14,977 nt of DNA, taken from Deltaproteobacteria bacterium RBG_16_54_18. Its GTDB lineage: Bacteria; Desulfobacterota; B13-G15; RBG-16-54-18. Both the position numbers and the translations under genes were made by a program. Of this stretch, positions 1 to 7,271 are shown piece after piece. The notes under the pieces are model-generated. The model did not search any database, had not been told where the DNA came from, and saw only the letters and a program-made list of their open reading frames with translations. Numbering within the stretch: the first letter of the stretch is position 1; each line of letters starts with the position of its first letter. Where the stretch lies: assembly GCA_001797935.1 (NCBI GenBank), contig MGQT01000119.1:1-14977 (forward strand). The letters run 5' to 3'.

Positions 1-106
1 TAGATTGGCCTGCTGACTAGAGGGGGTCAAAACCGATAGGGGCTGGGGTTTGGCCCCCTTGTTTTGCGGTTGCAGTCATCAGGAACATCATTCCCTCACG
101 TAATAA
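1..106. other. Non-coding left edge, possible insertion-sequence end
   Basis: No intact reading frame is seen here. The stretch begins where similarity to the CoA-transferase relic (107-309) fades. It is G/C-tract rich: GGGGGTCAAAACC on the plus strand and GGGGGCCAAACCCC on the minus strand, and GGGGC (39-43) can pair with GCCCC further on. GGGGGTCAAAA-type motifs remind me of the terminal repeats of IS21-family elements, but no transposase and no clean end is visible. It could equally be ordinary decayed intergenic DNA. Confidence 0.2.
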
Positions 107-309
107 CCCCCTCTTACTCTTCATATCAAGTACTGACTCCTCTTGTTCCTGTTGTTATGCTCAAAATAGTAATTATTTCCCTTTAATCCCGACATGGCGC
201 CGAACATCTTCATAAACCCTCGTGCCGGATCGCCGTTCTTGGTTTCAATCTTTATGACATCGGCGCCCAAATCACCCAACCGCATTCCCGCCAACGGCCC
301 TGGTTTCAT
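107..309 (-). pseudogene. Remnant of a family III (CaiB/BaiF) CoA-transferase, N-terminal part
   Basis: The frame encodes GPLAGMRLGDLGADVIKIE, then GDPARGF and NNRNKRS. This is the N-terminal signature of family III CoA-transferases, which move CoA between acyl-CoA and carboxylic acids. Intact members have about 400 residues and read roughly 'L.GI.VLD......GP' before this motif. Here MKP joins directly to GPLAGM, so about 15 residues seem lost by an in-frame deletion. After NKRS the frame stops (121-123). A shift of two bases restores VLDMKSKRG (107-133), matching the family's 'RS..LD.K...G', and after that nothing is recognisable. The ATG at 309 keeps a strong Shine-Dalgarno (GGAGGAGG, complement of 316-323), so it was once a translated start. 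Non-functional in this form. Confidence 0.75.
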
Positions 310-315
310 ACGTTG

Positions 316-323
316 CCTCCTCC
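316..323 (-). promoter_or_regulatory. Strong ribosome binding site of the CoA-transferase relic
   Basis: On the minus strand GGAGGAGG lies six bases before the ATG at 309. It supports 309 as the ancestral start and shows that the shortened N-terminus comes from a deletion rather than a mis-called start. Confidence 0.6.
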
Positions 324-507
324 GCGTAATAATCTCGCGTCTCTGTGCGTATCAATCATGAAATCTTCGTATCTCCTTCATCGTTACCATGGGAATTTCT
401 ACGGCGCCCTGTACCGGTCGTTCATCTGACCCCGCAAAAAAATCATGCGGCGTTCAACGCATAACCTGTAACCTTTCCTCTTGTTCCCCAAACGGCGCTG
501 GAAACGT

Positions 508-957
508 TCAGCTGTTGTTTGCAGAGCGGGTCAACAATATTGGTTTGGTTGAGTGCCGGATGACCTTTTCCGCCACACTCCCAAGCAACCAGCGGCGCAC
601 CCCGCTACGGCCGTGGGTGGACATGGCAATAAGGTCGATATCCTCCCGCTCGCAGCGTTCCAGTATCTGCTGCGCCTCATTTCCTTGCTGCACGTGACTT
701 TCCACGGGAAATCCCTTCCCCTTGAGTCGTGTCTCCATCTTGCGCAAATATTCCTCTCCCTCATGCGTCAGGGCCTCGGTAATCGTTTGGTAATTGGCGA
801 TGGGCTCCATACTTCCAGGAATGATCGCCAGGGGAACCACATACAGCAGGCAAATGGTGGACCCAAAGGCAGAGGCCAGCTTCTCAATCTCCGGCAGAAT
901 TGCCTCTGATATCTCTGAGCCGTCCAAGGGAACCAAGATCTTCTTATACCCTTTCAT
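508..957 (-). CDS. Universal stress protein, UspA family
   Basis: 149-residue single-domain UspA protein, a cytoplasmic alpha/beta fold usually acting as a dimer in stress survival. It opens with a beta strand and the nucleotide-contacting Asp in ILVPLDGS (D12). It ends with the ATP-binding loop STHG-RSGVRRWLL-GS (residues 113-127), followed by VAEKVI and KPILL, as in ATP-binding members such as MJ0577. The frame is open further upstream (to 1002), but the ATG at 957 is preferred: it has AAAGGAGGG six bases before it and starts at the canonical MKGYKKILVPLDGS. It is divergent from the Ca2+-ATPase, separated by 375 bp. A GCGTTGAACGC palindrome and a T-run on the minus strand downstream could be a weak terminator. 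The family is certain; the specific stress is not. Confidence 0.93.
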   Translation of the reverse strand: MKGYKKILVPLDGSEISEAILPEIEKLASAFGSTICLLYVVPLAIIPGSMEPIANYQTITEALTHEGEEYLRKMETRLKGKGFPVESHVQQGNEAQQILERCEREDIDLIAMSTHGRSGVRRWLLGSVAEKVIRHSTKPILLTRSANNS

Positions 958-1332
958 GACACACCCTCCTTTCACTCTGTAGCCGGCATCCTCTCCTCCC
1001 ATGTCGCATACGGGGAAGGAAATAACATGAAATTATGTCGTTGTCTTTTTGGCATGTATGCTCCAAATATAATGCCCTGTATACATTTACATAATTACCC
1101 GCACGCTTATATTATACCACCTGTTGAAAAATGGAAGGCGGCAATATTTTCCCCGGATGCCCTGCGCATTGAGTCCAATACAGTGACCTTATGCAACGCC
1201 ACGGATAGCGTCCTGATTAAAAAATGGACTATTACTACACCACCTCCCTCTATTTTCCCTATTTGCAATAGCGGGAAAAATAAAGTATCATATGCCTTCA
1301 TATATCAATAGCTCGCGAGGAGGGATCAAATA
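958..1332. other. Divergent intergenic region between usp and the Ca2+-ATPase
   Basis: 375 bp with no gene I can support. It holds the Shine-Dalgarno of usp (complement of 964-972), an AT-rich middle (about 1030-1120) and a candidate promoter for the ATPase near its right end. A 94-codon open frame (1027-1311, plus) is low-complexity and resembles no family. I see no clear -35/-10 pair for usp on the minus strand. Confidence 0.6.
1263..1291 (+). promoter_or_regulatory. Candidate sigma70 promoter for the Ca2+-ATPase
   Basis: TTGCAA (1263-1268), a 17-base spacer and TATCAT (1286-1291) match the consensus at 4/6 and 5/6 positions. Transcription would begin near 1298, leaving a leader of about 35 bases with GAGGAGGG (1317-1324) eight bases before the ATG at 1333. 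Predicted from sequence only. Confidence 0.5.
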
Positions 1333-4071
1333 ATGCCAGAACAGGCAGCGAAGACCATATGGCACGCAATGGGAGTAGATCAGGTCTTGGCGGAGCTAAA
1401 AACCGATCCGCAGCAGGGTTTAACTGAAAATACGGCTATAAGCCATCTTGAAAAATACGGCTATAATGAATTGAAGAAGGAAGAAAGAGTATCTCCCCTC
1501 ACGCTCTTCATCAATCAGTTCAAGAATATCCTCATCATCATCCTCTTGATAGCTACCGTTCTCTCCGCCGTGGTCGGAGAAATATTTGATGCGGCGCTCA
1601 TTCTGGTGATAGTCTTTTTTTGTGCCGTGCTCGGATTCATCCAGGAATATCGTGCCGAACGCGCCCTCGAGGCATTAAAAAAGATGCTTTCGCCGACGAT
1701 CACGGTCTTACGGGGGGGCAAGGAAGAAGAGGTTCCTTCCAAAGAGCTTGTCCCTGGTGATATCCTGCTTCTGGAAGCAGGTGACAAAATCCCGGCAGAT
1801 GCGCGGCTCATTGAAAGTCATTCGTTACGCTGCGATGAGGCCCCGCTTACGGGAGAGTCCGCCCCGGTGGGAAAGAGGATAGACCCTCTCCCTGAAGATG
1901 TGCTCGTCAACGATAGAAAAAATATCATCTTCACCGGAACTACCGTTACCTACGGGAGGGGGAAAGCGGCGGTCATCGCCACGGGGATGCATACGGAGTT
2001 CGGCAAGATAGCGGAGGAGGTGACGGCCGTTGCAACGGAGAAGACCCCTCTCGAGAAGCGGACTGACGAGATAGGAAAGTGGCTCGGGATTATTTCCCTC
2101 GGCATTTGCTTCCTGGTTACAGCCGCGAGTATTGCGAGGGTATTGATGACGGGAGGAAAAATCGATCTGGCGTTTATCGTAACCATGGTGATATTTGTGA
2201 TCTCCCTTGCGGTGGCCGCCGTCCCCGAGGCATTGGCCGCCATTGTCACCGGCGCCCTTGCCGTTGGGATGCACCAGATGGCAAAGAGAAACGCCCTGGT
2301 GAGAAAAATGCCCGCCGTGGAGACCTTGGGGTGTACCACGGTCATCTGCTCGGACAAGACAGGGACCCTCACGAAAGGTGAGATGACGGTGCGCAAGATA
2401 TTTTCCGGCGGCACGGTGATCGAGGTAACGGGTACCGGATATGAACCCACCGGCACCTTTACCGGCGGCGATCTCGCCGTGAAAAAGAATAAACCGCTGC
2501 AGCAGCTCCTGCAGGCAGGACTCGTGTGCAATGACGCTTCGTTAGAGAAAAAAGAAGGTAAGTGGATTATTAAGGGTGATCCGACAGAAGGTGCCCTTGT
2601 CGTCGCGGCCGTTAAGACAGGCGTCCATGAAAAGGAGATGAGGCTGGAGACCCCGCGCATAGAGGAGTTACCCTTCAGCTCCGAGAGAAAACGCATGACC
2701 ACCCTGCATCAAACAAGGGATAATAAAAAAATAGCCTTTATGAAAGGCGCGCCTGAAGCCGTGCTGCAATGCTGTACACACATCCTGGATAATGACGGCA
2801 TCAAGGAGCTGAAAGAGACGGAAAAGAAACTGATTTTCAAGATGAATGAAGAGATGGCGCAAGGGGCATTGCGGGTATTGGCTATGGCCTATCGCGCTTG
2901 CCCCGACACCATTGCCTGTACGGAGGGGGAACTCGAGCGTGATATGGTCTTCCTCGGACTTGCGGGGATGATGGACCCGCCGAGGGAGGAGGCCATCGAA
3001 GCCATCCGGATCTGCAAACAGGTGCACATTAAACCCATCATGATTACAGGCGACCATAAGCTCACCGCCGTTGCCATTGCGAAAGAAATGGGAATTTATG
3101 AAGAGTTCGACCGGGTTGTGGCGGGAGAAGAGTTAGAGCGGATGTCCGATAAGGAGCTGGAAAAGATCGTCACGCGGGTGACGGTCTATGCCAGGGTTTC
3201 GCCGATGGATAAACTCAAGATCGTCAAGGCGTGGAAGGCGCGCGGTGAGGTCGTGGCCATGACCGGTGACGGGGTCAATGATGCCCCGGCCTTAAAGCAC
3301 GCCGATATTGGTGTGGCCATGGGGATTACCGGGACGGAAGTGACCAAAGAGGCGGCGGACATGGTCCTAAGCGACGATAACTTTGCGACCATTGTAAAGG
3401 CCATTGAGCTGGGCAGGTGGATCTACGACAACATCAAAAAATATCTCACCTATCTCCTGCGGTGCAACATTACTGAGGTCGTCGTGATCGGAGGCGTCGT
3501 ATTGATTTCCGGCCCGGAATATTTACCCCTGCTGCCAGCTGCGATATTGTACATGAACCTGGCGACCGACGGCCTGCCTGCCCTTGCCCTGGGGGTAGCT
3601 CCCCCTGACCCCGATATCATGCAGCGTCCGCCCCGAGACCCCAAGGAGAGTATCTTTTCCTGGGATGTGCGGATGTTTATCCTTATTGCACTGTTTGTTG
3701 AGATACCCTTTTTCTTTTTCCTCTTCTATCACGAGCTGTCTGATCTCGCCTATGCCAGGACAGAGATATTTTTCATGTTCATCATCATCGAACTGATCAT
3801 TGCCCTTAACTTCCGCTCGATGCGATACAGCATCTTCAAAGCCCGTCCACACACATGGCTCCTCATAGCCCTTGCCTGGGAAATTATCCTGGTGCTCGCT
3901 CTCGCGCAGATCCCTTCCGTGCGCGAGGCCTTCGGCATACTGAAACCCACGGCTATCGATTTTAAGCTCATCTTGGGCTTTGGCGTAGTAGTATTTATCT
4001 CCATGGAGGTTATTAAGGCGGTCATACGGGCAAAGGTGGCCAAGGCCACGGCCAGGTGGGCGCCTGAATAG
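1333..4071 (+). CDS. P-type Ca2+-transporting ATPase (P2A, SERCA-like)
   Basis: 912-residue inner-membrane pump that exports Ca2+ using ATP. Domain order: N-terminal cation-ATPase domain (about 7-60), TM1-TM2 (about 63-103), actuator domain with TGES (183-186), TM3-TM4, phosphorylation domain with DKTGT (phospho-Asp D341), nucleotide domain with KGAPE (471-475), TGDGVND hinge (644-650), and six C-terminal helices (about 705-900). All side-chain Ca2+ ligands of SERCA have counterparts: E299 in TM4 (VPEAL, SERCA E309), N712 and E715 in TM5 (N768, E771), N742, T745 and D746 in TM6 (N796, T799, D800) and E820 in TM8 (E908). This favours Ca2+ with two sites over Mg2+ or Na+/K+ transport. GAGGAGGG precedes the ATG by eight bases. 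Probably a single-gene transcript, divergent from usp. It is full length and uninterrupted. Confidence 0.95.
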   Translation: MPEQAAKTIWHAMGVDQVLAELKTDPQQGLTENTAISHLEKYGYNELKKEERVSPLTLFINQFKNILIIILLIATVLSAVVGEIFDAALILVIVFFCAVLGFIQEYRAERALEALKKMLSPTITVLRGGKEEEVPSKELVPGDILLLEAGDKIPADARLIESHSLRCDEAPLTGESAPVGKRIDPLPEDVLVNDRKNIIFTGTTVTYGRGKAAVIATGMHTEFGKIAEEVTAVATEKTPLEKRTDEIGKWLGIISLGICFLVTAASIARVLMTGGKIDLAFIVTMVIFVISLAVAAVPEALAAIVTGALAVGMHQMAKRNALVRKMPAVETLGCTTVICSDKTGTLTKGEMTVRKIFSGGTVIEVTGTGYEPTGTFTGGDLAVKKNKPLQQLLQAGLVCNDASLEKKEGKWIIKGDPTEGALVVAAVKTGVHEKEMRLETPRIEELPFSSERKRMTTLHQTRDNKKIAFMKGAPEAVLQCCTHILDNDGIKELKETEKKLIFKMNEEMAQGALRVLAMAYRACPDTIACTEGELERDMVFLGLAGMMDPPREEAIEAIRICKQVHIKPIMITGDHKLTAVAIAKEMGIYEEFDRVVAGEELERMSDKELEKIVTRVTVYARVSPMDKLKIVKAWKARGEVVAMTGDGVNDAPALKHADIGVAMGITGTEVTKEAADMVLSDDNFATIVKAIELGRWIYDNIKKYLTYLLRCNITEVVVIGGVVLISGPEYLPLLPAAILYMNLATDGLPALALGVAPPDPDIMQRPPRDPKESIFSWDVRMFILIALFVEIPFFFFLFYHELSDLAYARTEIFFMFIIIELIIALNFRSMRYSIFKARPHTWLLIALAWEIILVLALAQIPSVREAFGILKPTAIDFKLILGFGVVVFISMEVIKAVIRAKVAKATARWAPE

Positions 4072-4131
4072 ATGAAGCGAGCGAGCGTTAGAGAGATATC
4101 CATACACTAACTTCCTGCCTGAAGGTGCAGT

Positions 4132-5445
4132 ATGGTTGACGGGAAGCGACTGCTGATCATCGGCGGGGGGTTGGCAGGTAGTGAGGCGGCCTGGCAAGCG
4201 GCCAGCCGGGGGATAGCGGTAACGCTCTATGAGATGAAGCCGCAGCGGTTCTCAGCCGCCCACTGCTCCCCTTTGCTGGGAGAATTAGTCTGCAGCAATT
4301 CTCTCAAATCAGAAGCCCTGGACACGGGCCCCGGCCTCCTCAAAGAGGAGCTGCGCAGGCTCGGTTCCCTGATAATACATGCGGCAGAAGAAAGCCGCGT
4401 CCCCGCCGGCAGCGCCCTGGCCGTGGATCGTGACGTCTTTTCCCGTTTGATAACGGAGGCTCTGGAGTCTAGGGCGGGGATCGAGGTCATCCGTGAAGAA
4501 GTAACGGTTGTCCCGGAACGCGACACAATCATCATTGCCACCGGCCCCCTGACGTCCGACGCCTTGGCAGAAGCCATCGGGGAGTTGACACAGCGCCGTT
4601 CGCTCGCCTTTTACGACGCCATCTCCCCGATTGTCACGGCAGACTCTATCAACTTCGAGGTCGCCTTTAAAGGTTCCCGCTATAACAAGGGAGGCGCGGA
4701 TTACGTCAATTGCCCCCTGAGCGAAGAAGAATACTATCATTTCGTCAAGGCCGTGCGGGATGGTAGCAAGGTACCGTTGCGGGCATTTGAAAAGATCGCG
4801 CCCTTTGAGGGGTGTCTCCCTATCGAAGACCTCGTTGAGCGGGGTAACAACACCCTTGCCTTCGGCCCCATGAAGCCGGTGGGGTTGCTCGACCCCCGTA
4901 CCAATGAGCGGCCTTTTGCCGTCGTGCAGCTTCGTCAGGAAAACAAAGAAGCCACGTTATACAACCTCGTGGGGTTTCAGACCAAGCTCACCTATCCCGA
5001 ACAAGATCGGATCTTTCGCCTTATCCCCGGTCTGGAGCAGGCGGAATTTGTCAGGCACGGGAGCCTGCACCGCAACACCTTCATCGATGCCCCGCGGCTC
5101 TTACGGAGTACCCTGCAGCTGACAAAGGATCCCCGCATCTTCTTTGCCGGCCAGATCACCGGCGTAGAGGGTTATATGGAATCAACAGCCATGGGGCTTG
5201 TAGCAGGGATCAATGCCGCGCGCGCCCTGAACAACGAGGCGATCCTCCCTCCTCCTCACACAACGGCCCTGGGGGCCCTGCTCGGACACATCCAGAATAC
5301 CTATGCCCCGCGCTACGAACCCATGAACATCAACTTCGGTCTCCTCCCCCCCCTCGAGAGAGTGGCGCGGAAACAGGACAAGCGCGGGCTCATGGTCGAG
5401 CGGGCCTTACGGGATCTCGCTTGCTGGAAAGAGGCCCTCGGATGA
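4132..5445 (+). CDS. trmFO: Methylenetetrahydrofolate-tRNA-(uracil-5-)-methyltransferase TrmFO
   Basis: 437-residue flavoenzyme that makes 5-methyluridine at position 54 of the tRNA T-loop, using 5,10-methylene-THF as carbon donor and FADH2 as reductant. This differs from the SAM-dependent TrmA of enterobacteria. Visible: the FAD-binding Rossmann motif GGGLAGSEAA (11-20), the family signature ELVCSNSLKSE with C54, FEGCLPIEDL with C228 (these match the two functional cysteines C53 and C226 of the B. subtilis enzyme), and the C-terminal FAD segment FFAGQITGVEGYMES. Length is typical. The ATG at 4132 follows a modest AAGG (4122-4125) and puts the dinucleotide-binding strand right at the N-terminus. 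Its stop overlaps the next start in ATGA, implying translational coupling. TrmFO is common in Firmicutes, alphaproteobacteria and deltaproteobacteria. Confidence 0.95.
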   Translation: MVDGKRLLIIGGGLAGSEAAWQAASRGIAVTLYEMKPQRFSAAHCSPLLGELVCSNSLKSEALDTGPGLLKEELRRLGSLIIHAAEESRVPAGSALAVDRDVFSRLITEALESRAGIEVIREEVTVVPERDTIIIATGPLTSDALAEAIGELTQRRSLAFYDAISPIVTADSINFEVAFKGSRYNKGGADYVNCPLSEEEYYHFVKAVRDGSKVPLRAFEKIAPFEGCLPIEDLVERGNNTLAFGPMKPVGLLDPRTNERPFAVVQLRQENKEATLYNLVGFQTKLTYPEQDRIFRLIPGLEQAEFVRHGSLHRNTFIDAPRLLRSTLQLTKDPRIFFAGQITGVEGYMESTAMGLVAGINAARALNNEAILPPPHTTALGALLGHIQNTYAPRYEPMNINFGLLPPLERVARKQDKRGLMVERALRDLACWKEALG

Positions 5446-6350
5446 TCGGCCTCTCCACGGTCTGGACCTCGGCAGCCGCCCGCTCGGGAGAGTCGTTGCT
5501 ACAACCCATCCTCGACGCCGGCATCACGGCGGTGGAGCTTGAATATCGCATCACGCCGCAGCTCTATCACGAGCTCCTTCCCATCATTCGAGGTCAGGCA
5601 ATTCGGGTCTTGAGTATCCACAATTACTTTCCTCTCCCCGAGGGCGTCCCCTCTGAGCAGGCCAGCGGCGATTATTTTTCTCTTGCTTCGCTGAACAGAG
5701 AGGAACGACAGCAAGGGGTCACCTCTACTATCCGTACCCTGGAAACCGCCCATGAACTGGAAGCAAGGGCGGTAGTCCTCCATCTGGGCAGGGTAGAGAC
5801 GGAGCTGCCCAAAGACGGCTTGCAGCAGCTCTACCGTGAGGGAAGGTGGGATGACGAGGGTCAGGCGCTCCTTACCAGAGAGCGAGAGGAACGCGCCCGC
5901 CACCGTGCCCCCCATCTGGACGCGGTGCTCTTCAGCCTGGACACGTTGAGTAAACGCGCCGAGCAGCTCGGGGTGATCTTAGGGATAGAAAACCGCTTTT
6001 ACCTACGAGAGATACCGGATAAGGAAGAAGTCGGGATCATCCTCGACCGCTTCCAAGGCAGTCCAATCGGTTACTGGCATGATACCGGCCATGCCGCCGC
6101 CTTTGAGACCTTGGGGATCTGCTCGCACGAAGAACTCTTACGCCTTTATTCCCCCGCCCTCGTCGGCACACATCTGCACGATGCCCGCGGCATCGATGAC
6201 CACCGACCGCCGGGACAGGGGGAGATCGACTTCGCCATGGTACGCAGATATCTCCCGGACAACGCGATAAAGATCATGGAGATCCGTCAGAGAGCCACGG
6301 GACAAGAGGTCCGGGATGCACTGGCGTTCCTGAAAAAAACGGGATATTGA
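5442..6350 (+). CDS. Sugar phosphate isomerase/epimerase-like TIM-barrel protein
   Basis: 302 residues, xylose isomerase-like / AP endonuclease family 2 TIM barrel. A divalent-metal site is suggested by the family-style pattern of His and acidic residues at strand ends: H60 (SIHNYF), H114 (LHLGRVE), E183 (GIENRF), H213/D214/H217 (WHDTGHA), H244/H246/D247 (HLHDARG), D253/H254 with GQGEIDF (258-264), and E280 (MEIR). The frame is open from 5421, but the ATG at 5442 is preferred. It begins with the natural first strand (MIGLSTVW), overlaps the trmFO stop in ATGA, and has GGAAAGAGG about eight bases upstream. No leader peptide, so cytoplasmic. The substrate cannot be read from sequence, and the link to trmFO may be only operonic. 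A 7-bp stem-loop follows the gene. Confidence 0.82.
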   Translation: MIGLSTVWTSAAARSGESLLQPILDAGITAVELEYRITPQLYHELLPIIRGQAIRVLSIHNYFPLPEGVPSEQASGDYFSLASLNREERQQGVTSTIRTLETAHELEARAVVLHLGRVETELPKDGLQQLYREGRWDDEGQALLTREREERARHRAPHLDAVLFSLDTLSKRAEQLGVILGIENRFYLREIPDKEEVGIILDRFQGSPIGYWHDTGHAAAFETLGICSHEELLRLYSPALVGTHLHDARGIDDHRPPGQGEIDFAMVRRYLPDNAIKIMEIRQRATGQEVRDALAFLKKTGY

Positions 6351-6360
6351 TTGTTCATAC

Positions 6361-6388
6361 ATGATCGCGTGCCTCGTTTGCCGATCAT
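6361..6388 (+). terminator. Weak stem-loop after the trmFO operon
   Basis: ATGATCG (6361-6367) pairs with CGATCAT (6382-6388) around a 14-base loop, eleven bases after the stop codon at 6350. There is no U-run after it, so it is at best a factor-assisted terminator or an RNA-stabilising hairpin. Confidence 0.3.
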
Positions 6389-6444
6389 CCATTCGTCGTA
6401 CCTTATCGGCCGCTGGCGCAAAAATAAATTGCAGGAGTGAACCA

Positions 6445-6572
6445 CCCCGTAGCAGAGCTGCGGGGCATCTCTTTCTTTAAAAATCTCTCCTCCCCCTTGT
6501 CGAAGATTACGCCATCCTTATGGCGGGGACGGGGGAGGGGAGACCATTCATCCCCCCAGCAAAGCTGGGGGG
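6445..6572. repeat. Cluster of three GC-rich palindromes (REP-like element)
   Basis: Two similar hairpins flank a larger one. Left: CCCCGTAGC-AGA-GCTGCGGGG (6445-6465), a 9-bp stem with one T.G pair. Right: CCCCCCAGC-AAA-GCTGGGGGG (6552-6572), a perfect 9-bp stem. The two share the core AGCARAGCTG in the same orientation. Centre: a 13-bp stem with one wobble pair (6484-6496 with 6531-6543), with an inner CGCCAT/ATGGCG hairpin (6510-6515 with 6520-6525). The arrangement in an otherwise gene-free 339-bp gap (6351-6689) looks like a bacterial interspersed palindromic element of the REP/REPIN type. A RAYT transposase relic at 14411-14977 would fit such a family, but the link is inferred. Some stems may also act as transcription stops. 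Confidence 0.6.
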
Positions 6573-6601
6573 TATTCTGGCATGTTTTTATAAATTGCCA
6601 C

Positions 6602-6630
6602 TTGACAAGGAGGACGATCTTATCGATTAT
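6602..6630 (+). promoter_or_regulatory. Candidate sigma70 promoter for the ferritin-like gene
   Basis: A perfect TTGACA (6602-6607), a 17-base spacer and GATTAT (6625-6630, 4/6) lie just right of the palindrome cluster. The implied leader is about 50 bases, with GGAGG seven bases before the ATG at 6690. Confidence 0.5.
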
Positions 6631-6689
6631 GGGGGAGGGCATACACGTAACGTACGTTTGAATTACCATTAACGATAGCGGAGGCAGTT

Positions 6690-7148
6690 ATGCAATTGGA
6701 AACTTTTGATGATGTCTTGCATTTTGCCATACGGAGAGAACACGATGCCCGTGAGCTCTATCTCATGTTTCAAACACTGGTCAAGGACGTGGGGGCCAAG
6801 GCCTTGCTCGGAGATCTTGCAGCCTATGAGTTGGGTCACCAGAAACTGTTGGAGGACGTTCTGAAAAGAGGTAAGGTAGGACGTATCGGAGGGAAGAAAA
6901 AGATCGCCGATCTCCGTCTCAACGACTATATGGTCGCCGACAAAATCGGCCCTGACAGCAGCCCGCAGGATATCATGGTATTCGCCATCAAAAAAGAACA
7001 GGAAGCGCACGATATCTATCACGTGCTTCTGGGGAATTACGCGGGAACGGAACTGGAGGCATTATTCTCCCAACTTGCCACGGAGGAGTTGAAGCATAAA
7101 GAGATCCTCGAGCGGGAGTATGGGCAACACTTCATGCAGTGGATGTGA
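6690..7148 (+). CDS. Ferritin-like diiron protein (rubrerythrin-type, no rubredoxin domain)
   Basis: 152 residues forming two similar helix pairs. Carboxylate and histidine ligands are spaced as in rubrerythrin-like four-helix bundles: E17 (RREHDARELY), E47-x-x-H50 (YELGH), E103 (KKEQEAHDIY) and E133-x-x-H136 (EELKH). The repeated FAI(R/K)(R/K)E motif 86 residues apart shows the internal duplication of the fold. The C-terminal rubredoxin (CxxC) domain of classical rubrerythrin is absent, so it would need an external electron donor if it is a peroxidase. Such proteins handle peroxide or iron in anaerobes. No signal peptide, so cytoplasmic. Preceded by GGAGG and a candidate promoter at 6602-6630; apparently monocistronic. 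Confidence 0.85.
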   Translation: MQLETFDDVLHFAIRREHDARELYLMFQTLVKDVGAKALLGDLAAYELGHQKLLEDVLKRGKVGRIGGKKKIADLRLNDYMVADKIGPDSSPQDIMVFAIKKEQEAHDIYHVLLGNYAGTELEALFSQLATEELKHKEILEREYGQHFMQWM

Positions 7149-7214
7149 TCGCCCTGTGCTCAGCCAGTAGGAACAAACCGAGTTATCTTTTTTCGGCACA
7201 TCTCATCATCATCC

Positions 7215-7244
7215 TTGCCTCTCACCGTAGAGATATAGTACAAT
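7215..7244 (+). promoter_or_regulatory. Candidate promoter of the TPR-tmk-holB-ricT operon
   Basis: TTGCCT (7215-7220), an 18-base spacer and TACAAT (7239-7244, 5/6). Transcription would start about 20 bases before the GTG start of the TPR gene. It is the only good promoter-like pair seen ahead of this gene run. Confidence 0.45.
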
Positions 7245-7271
7245 ATTAACAGTTTCAGTAAGGGGGAGTGT

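Noticed and set aside
389..909. Plus-strand frames opposite the usp gene
   Set aside because: They are the complement of a clear UspA coding region and show no family motif.
1027..1311. 94-codon plus-strand frame in the usp/ATPase gap, preceded by a GGAAGG-like site
   Set aside because: Low-complexity peptide with no family pattern, overlapping the candidate ATPase promoter and AT-rich regulatory DNA.
3523..4197. 224-codon minus-strand frame across the ATPase end
   Set aside because: Lies opposite conserved TM6-TM10 of the ATPase and the start of trmFO; no recognisable domain.
5421..5441. Upstream ATG for the isomerase gene
   Set aside because: It lies within trmFO and adds seven residues ahead of the natural first strand; the ATG at 5442 has better spacing and an ATGA overlap.
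6445..6572. A CRISPR array in the palindrome cluster
   Set aside because: Only two similar hairpins, no regular spacer length and no cas genes.
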